A stretch of DNA of 64,000 bases from Jiangella alkaliphila (GTDB lineage Bacteria; Actinomycetota; Actinomycetes; Jiangellales; Jiangellaceae): assembly GCF_900105925.1 (NCBI RefSeq), contig NZ_LT629791.1, positions 6,418,001 through 6,482,000 on the forward strand, read 5' to 3'. Positions 61,076 through 64,000 of this stretch are shown here, in pieces. The notes below the pieces were generated by a model that did not search any database, had not been told where the DNA came from, and saw nothing but the letters and a program-made list of their open reading frames with translations. Position 1 is the first letter of the stretch, and the number at the start of each line of letters is the position of its first letter. The translations under genes and the position numbers were made by a program.

Positions 61076-61729
61076 CTATTCTGCACGACGCGCGTGGTCA
61101 CGCTTCGCTCGGTAGGACGAACATCGGGGCAAGCCAAGCTCGCGCGGCGCTTGTCCGTTGCGCTCCCATTCGCGTAGCCCCAGCAGGATCGGCGTCCGCA
61201 CCGGGTCTGGCCGACCGCTCAGCATCGCATGCGGGATGCGGACCTCGTACACGCTGGCGGTAAGGTCGGTGACCACGGAGATCTCACGTCCGTCCAGGCG
61301 TTCCACCGCGGCCCGGTCGTACACAAGAATCTGGCGGTCGACGTGCTCGACCACCTCAAACCGTCCCGCGGGTCCGTAGAGAAGGATGTTGAGTTCAGCC
61401 CTTCGATCCCTATCCGGTAGCTCCAGCCGAACGCTCCAGCGATCTCCGCTACTTGTGATGGCCGCTGGAGCCGATCCGCCGAATTGATCGCGCGCATGAA
61501 CAAGGGCTCGACCAGAGAGAACATCATGCCATTCCGGCATCTCGGGCGAGCTACATGTGACGACGTTCGCTCCCAGTCGATCCACAAGATCCTCTAGCTG
61601 CAAACACGCCGTCGACGGCCGGCACGAAGCGCACAGCGAAGCTCCCCGCCGCATCGCTGACGTGGCAGACGAGGCCAAGAGACCGCCGGCTGCATCAAGG
61701 CGCATGGCCGAGGCGGCGCGCGTCCGCAA
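61076..61729 (-). CDS. Hypothetical protein
   Basis: An open frame of up to 217 residues. The N-terminal 40 residues are alanine/arginine-rich and probably not translated; a start near LQLEDLVDRLGANVV is more likely. The remainder looks like a real protein: RWSVRLELPDRDRRAELNIL, LLYGPAGRFEVVEHVDRQIL and SVYEVRIPHAMLSGRPDPVR, with an acidic/basic balance unlike shadow frames. I do not recognise a family. The NUDIX gene follows directly. Confidence 0.5.
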   Translation of the reverse strand: MRTRAASAMRLDAAGGLLASSATSAMRRGASLCASCRPSTACLQLEDLVDRLGANVVTCSSPEMPEWHDVLSGRALVHARDQFGGSAPAAITSSGDRWSVRLELPDRDRRAELNILLYGPAGRFEVVEHVDRQILVYDRAAVERLDGREISVVTDLTASVYEVRIPHAMLSGRPDPVRTPILLGLREWERNGQAPRELGLPRCSSYRAKRDHARRAE

Positions 61730-61763
61730 CGGGACGGATGGGGGCTCCTAGGCGGCTCTGTCG

Positions 61764-63251
61764 ATGACCTCGAGGTGCTGCGCCGGCCCGCCGACGGTTC
61801 CCTGCGCCGGGCTCGATCCTCGCGGAACCCGGGGAGCCTCCGGTCATCAAGGTTTCATCGATGCTCCCGAACGGCACCCGGCGCTCAGCAACCCGCCGCC
61901 GTCGAGCGTGATCGGGCTCCGCGGCACCGCCCCCGGCGCTGACCGACGCCCGGACCTCCTGTGGGTGCACTACGACGGGGACGAATCGTTTCCGACGGGC
62001 AGCTCGCGTCCCCGGTTCAGATGGCGAATAGTGTTCCTCGAAGCGAAGTGGGCGAAGTCCGCGGCGACGACACGCCGCACGGTCGCCGAAGCTCTCACCG
62101 CTGCCACCTGCCTGATGTTCACCAACGAACGCGGCATGCCCGATGGCGTCCAGCTGCGTTCCGCCTTGACCCGCTGGGCCTTCAACACCAACCGGCGCGA
62201 CGATCCCAACCAGCCCGCCTGGGTCAGCGATGCGCTGCGCTGGGCGTCCAGCCATTCCAGGCCGGCCGCAGACCTGGCCGACACCGACGTGCTCCGCCAG
62301 TTGCTTGACGGCATCGCGGTCCGCCTCGACGGCGGCGCCCGCGCCACGAGCGTCACGTCCCGCTGGCGGAAGATCCTCTACAACCTGGCCGAGCACGCCG
62401 TCGACCGGAAGATCCTCATCGCCAACCCGCTCCCCGCCGTCAAGCAGCCGGCACAACGCATCGCCGAGGTCGACCCGCGCACCGTCGCGAACCCGACCCA
62501 GGCACGCGAGCTGCTCGCCGCGGTCGCGGCTCAAGGACCGACTGGCGAGCGGCTCGAGGCCTACTTCGGCTGCCTGTACTACGCCGCCATGCGCCCCGAA
62601 GAGGCGGCCGACCTCGGCCGGGACAACCTCGATCTTCCGAAGAAGGGTTGGGGCTGGATCTACCTGGACGCGGCCAAGCCACACGCCGGCAGCGACTGGA
62701 CCAACACCGGCGAGGCGCGTGACGACCGGCCGCTCAAACAGCGCAACGTTGGTGAAGTCCGCAAGGTCCCGTCCCCACCCGAACTGACCGCGTTGCTGCA
62801 CCACCATCTCGGCACCTTCGGCACCACCCCCGAGGGCCGGTTGTTCGTCTGCGAGCGCAGCACCGGCCACCTCCCCGCCTTCACCGTCTTCCGAGTCTGG
62901 AGGAAGGCCCGCGAGGCCGTGTTCGGTGCCGCGGCGGAACGTGTGCTGATCGCCCTGCGGCCATACCACCTGCGCCACGCCTGCGTCTCGACGTGGCTCA
63001 ACTCCGGCGTCCTACCGACCAAAGCGGCGTCATGGGCCGGACACTCCGTCGAAGTGCTGCTCAAGATCTACGCCAAGTGCACCGACGGCGACGACGAGCT
63101 GTACCGCGACCGGATCGACGCCGCGCTCGGGCGCGAGCGCGGGCCGCGAAAACTTCGACACGTATTCGACAAGAACAGCCGTAGAGACCCGCCTGGAGCC
63201 GTGAGCGGCCGGACACACGAAAGCGCCCCTCAGCTGCGTTTCCGCAGGTGA
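61764..63251 (+). CDS. Tyrosine recombinase / phage-type integrase (N-terminus degraded or uncertain)
   Basis: The catalytic part is complete: arginine in YFGCLYYAAMRPEEAADLGR, the HxxR box RPYHLRHACVSTWLNSG, and GHSVEVLLKIYAKC with the nucleophile tyrosine. A core-binding domain precedes it (KWAKSAATTRRTVAEALTAA, RSALTRWAFNTNRRDDPNQP). Related actinobacterial integrases have a further 80-110 structured N-terminal residues; here the first about 90 residues are proline/arginine-rich and look out of frame, so the start given is only the limit of the frame. It reads toward tRNA-Glu, whose 3' end is 16 bp beyond the stop: the usual position of an integrase next to its attachment site. Confidence 0.82.
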   Translation: MTSRCCAGPPTVPCAGLDPRGTRGASGHQGFIDAPERHPALSNPPPSSVIGLRGTAPGADRRPDLLWVHYDGDESFPTGSSRPRFRWRIVFLEAKWAKSAATTRRTVAEALTAATCLMFTNERGMPDGVQLRSALTRWAFNTNRRDDPNQPAWVSDALRWASSHSRPAADLADTDVLRQLLDGIAVRLDGGARATSVTSRWRKILYNLAEHAVDRKILIANPLPAVKQPAQRIAEVDPRTVANPTQARELLAAVAAQGPTGERLEAYFGCLYYAAMRPEEAADLGRDNLDLPKKGWGWIYLDAAKPHAGSDWTNTGEARDDRPLKQRNVGEVRKVPSPPELTALLHHHLGTFGTTPEGRLFVCERSTGHLPAFTVFRVWRKAREAVFGAAAERVLIALRPYHLRHACVSTWLNSGVLPTKAASWAGHSVEVLLKIYAKCTDGDDELYRDRIDAALGRERGPRKLRHVFDKNSRRDPPGAVSGRTHESAPQLRFRR

Positions 63252-63260
63252 GGGGCGCTT
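63221..63260. terminator. Strong hairpin between integrase and tRNA-Glu
   Basis: AAGCGCCCCTCAGCTGCG and its near-perfect complement CGCAGGTGAGGGGCGCTT surround a TTTC loop. It overlaps the last codons of the integrase frame and lies just past the tRNA 3' end, so it could end transcription from either side. Confidence 0.75.
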
Positions 63261-63266
63261 CACTGG

Positions 63267-63338
63267 TAGCCCCGACGGGATTCGAACCCGCGCTACCGCC
63301 TTGAGAGGGCGGCGTGCTAGGCCGCTACACAACGGGGC
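63267..63338 (-). tRNA. tRNA-Glu (CTC)
   Basis: Leftward cloverleaf: acceptor GCCCCGT, D-arm GTAGCGGCCTAGCAC, anticodon stem CCGCC/GGCGG with loop CTCTCAA (anticodon CTC), and T-arm GCGGGTTCGAATCCCGT. The last acceptor pair is a T-T mismatch. CCA follows in the DNA. Its 3' end faces the integrase gene. Confidence 0.92.
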
Positions 63339-63425
63339 CATGCGACCGAGGTCGCGAGGTGAAACTGTACCCGAGCCTCGCGATGACTCCAAACCCGCTG
63401 GAGATCGTGCCAGCCGTGCCGGGCG

Positions 63426-63497
63426 CTGGGGTACCAGGACTCGAACCTAGACTAACTGGACCAGAACCAGTCGTGCTGCCAATTACACCATACCCCA
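63426..63497 (-). tRNA. tRNA-Gln (CTG)
   Basis: Leftward cloverleaf: acceptor TGGGGTA/TACCCCA, D-arm GTGTAATTGGCAGCAC, anticodon stem ACTGG/CCAGT with loop TTCTGGT (anticodon CTG), T-arm CTAGGTTCGAGTCCTGG. Discriminator G. It lies 87 bp upstream of tRNA-Glu and is probably co-transcribed with it. Confidence 0.93.
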
Positions 63498-63589
63498 CTG
63501 GATCGGGCGGGTATCCCGCTCGACCGCCCGGTAAGGATAGCGGTCGGACGGGGTTCGATCCAAACCGGCCGCCCGACCGCCATCCATGA

Positions 63590-64000
63590 TCAGGTGAGCC
63601 GCAGCAGCAGCCGGTCCAGGCCGGCCAGGTACCCCGTGGCCGACGCGTTCCGACCGGTCAGGGTGAGCGTCAGCGAGTGTGATCCGGCCGACAGCTGGTG
63701 CGTCCCGAGCGAGACCGGGTCGGCGACGCGGACGCCGTCGTTGAAGCCGTCGAAGGCGGGGCCGGCGGGCGAGCCGTCGATCGACAGCTGGACGATGCCG
63801 TAGTCGATCGCCTGGGTCAGCACGGCCGACACCTCGTACTCGCCCGCCGCCGGCACGTCGAACGACAGGGTCGCCACATCCGAGGCGGACACCGCGCGGA
63901 ACCACAGCTGCGCCCCGCCCGACCACGACACCCCGCAACAGTTGCCCTGCGGCTCGATCGGCGCCGTGGCGGACACCGCCGGCAGCAGCGATTCTCCCTC
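63590..64000 (-). CDS. C-terminal part of a secreted carbohydrate-active protein (partial)
   Basis: The frame enters from the right window edge and ends at 63590. The visible 136 residues form a beta-sandwich: [20 protein letters not shown], then [40 protein letters not shown] and [20 protein letters not shown]. This is the carbohydrate-binding-like tail often found at the end of actinobacterial secreted glycosidases (for example those with a DUF2961 catalytic part). The catalytic region is outside the window. Confidence 0.75.
   Translation of the reverse strand, partial: EGESLLPAVSATAPIEPQGNCCGVSWSGGAQLWFRAVSASDVATLSFDVPAAGEYEVSAVLTQAIDYGIVQLSIDGSPAGPAFDGFNDGVRVADPVSLGTHQLSAGSHSLTLTLTGRNASATGYLAGLDRLLLRLT

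Noticed and set aside
1-64000. CRISPR arrays, rRNA genes or a prophage
   Set aside because: No regularly spaced short repeats, rRNA-like sequence or phage structural genes were seen; the only phage-type gene is the integrase.

Overview
The window looks like chromosomal DNA of a high-GC Gram-positive soil-type actinomycete (Actinomycetota). Reasons: GC-rich sequence, frequent GTG/TTG starts, a GAF-ANTAR regulator, F420-type (LLM) and VOC enzymes, gas-vesicle gene fossils and many secreted glycosidases fed by binding-protein ABC importers. I cannot name the genus.

Layout. (1) 1-5.7 kb: small metabolic genes (TPP enzyme, LLM oxidoreductase, hemerythrin, two VOC proteins, FAH-type hydratase, SMP-30 lactonase), several frameshifted, plus remains of gvpK and a gvpA/J gene. 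(2) 5.77-21.6 kb: a carbohydrate module. A leftward coupled operon (binding protein, two permeases, extended SDR, ROK regulator) diverges from a rightward set (DUF2264 protein, GH38 alpha-mannosidase, 1318-aa secreted beta-helix protein), closed by a mannonate-dehydratase-like enolase. A near-palindrome sits in the divergent gap. (3) 21.6-26.6 kb: decayed spacer with a broken membrane protein, a second broken copy of the hydratase, a GAF-ANTAR protein and IS110/IS3 remnants. (4) 26.6-59.2 kb: a sialoglycan island with a sialate O-acetylesterase, four GH33-type sialidases each with a C-terminal LamG-like domain, two N-acetylneuraminate lyases, two sugar ABC importers, one intact and two broken sulfatases, a GH36-like glycosidase, a Gfo/Idh oxidoreductase, a sugar isomerase, an SGNH esterase, a second DUF2264 protein and two FCD-type GntR regulators. 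(5) 59.2-64 kb: pseudogenes, a NUDIX hydrolase, a tyrosine recombinase beside tRNA-Glu, tRNA-Gln, and the end of a secreted protein.

How it works together (inference). Secreted esterase, sulfatase and sialidases would strip acetyl, sulfate and sialic acid from glycans; the importers bring in the freed sugar; the lyases cleave sialic acid to ManNAc and pyruvate. Two parallel leftward operons have the same plan: sialidase, importer, sulfatase, lyase. Four leftward promoters share a TTGACA / 17-18 bp / TAnnnT core with a TGTAGGA-type half-palindrome just downstream; the same motif flanks both GntR genes, so one small regulon is likely. No ManNAc kinase, ManNAc-6-P epimerase or GlcNAc-6-P deacetylase was found here, so the pathway must finish elsewhere.

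Three sialidase genes (35.3, 40.6 and 56.8 kb) share nearly identical blocks separated by divergent ones, a sign of recent duplication and gene conversion. Single-base frameshifts are unusually common across the window; some may be assembly errors rather than decay, and this should be settled before calling genes dead.
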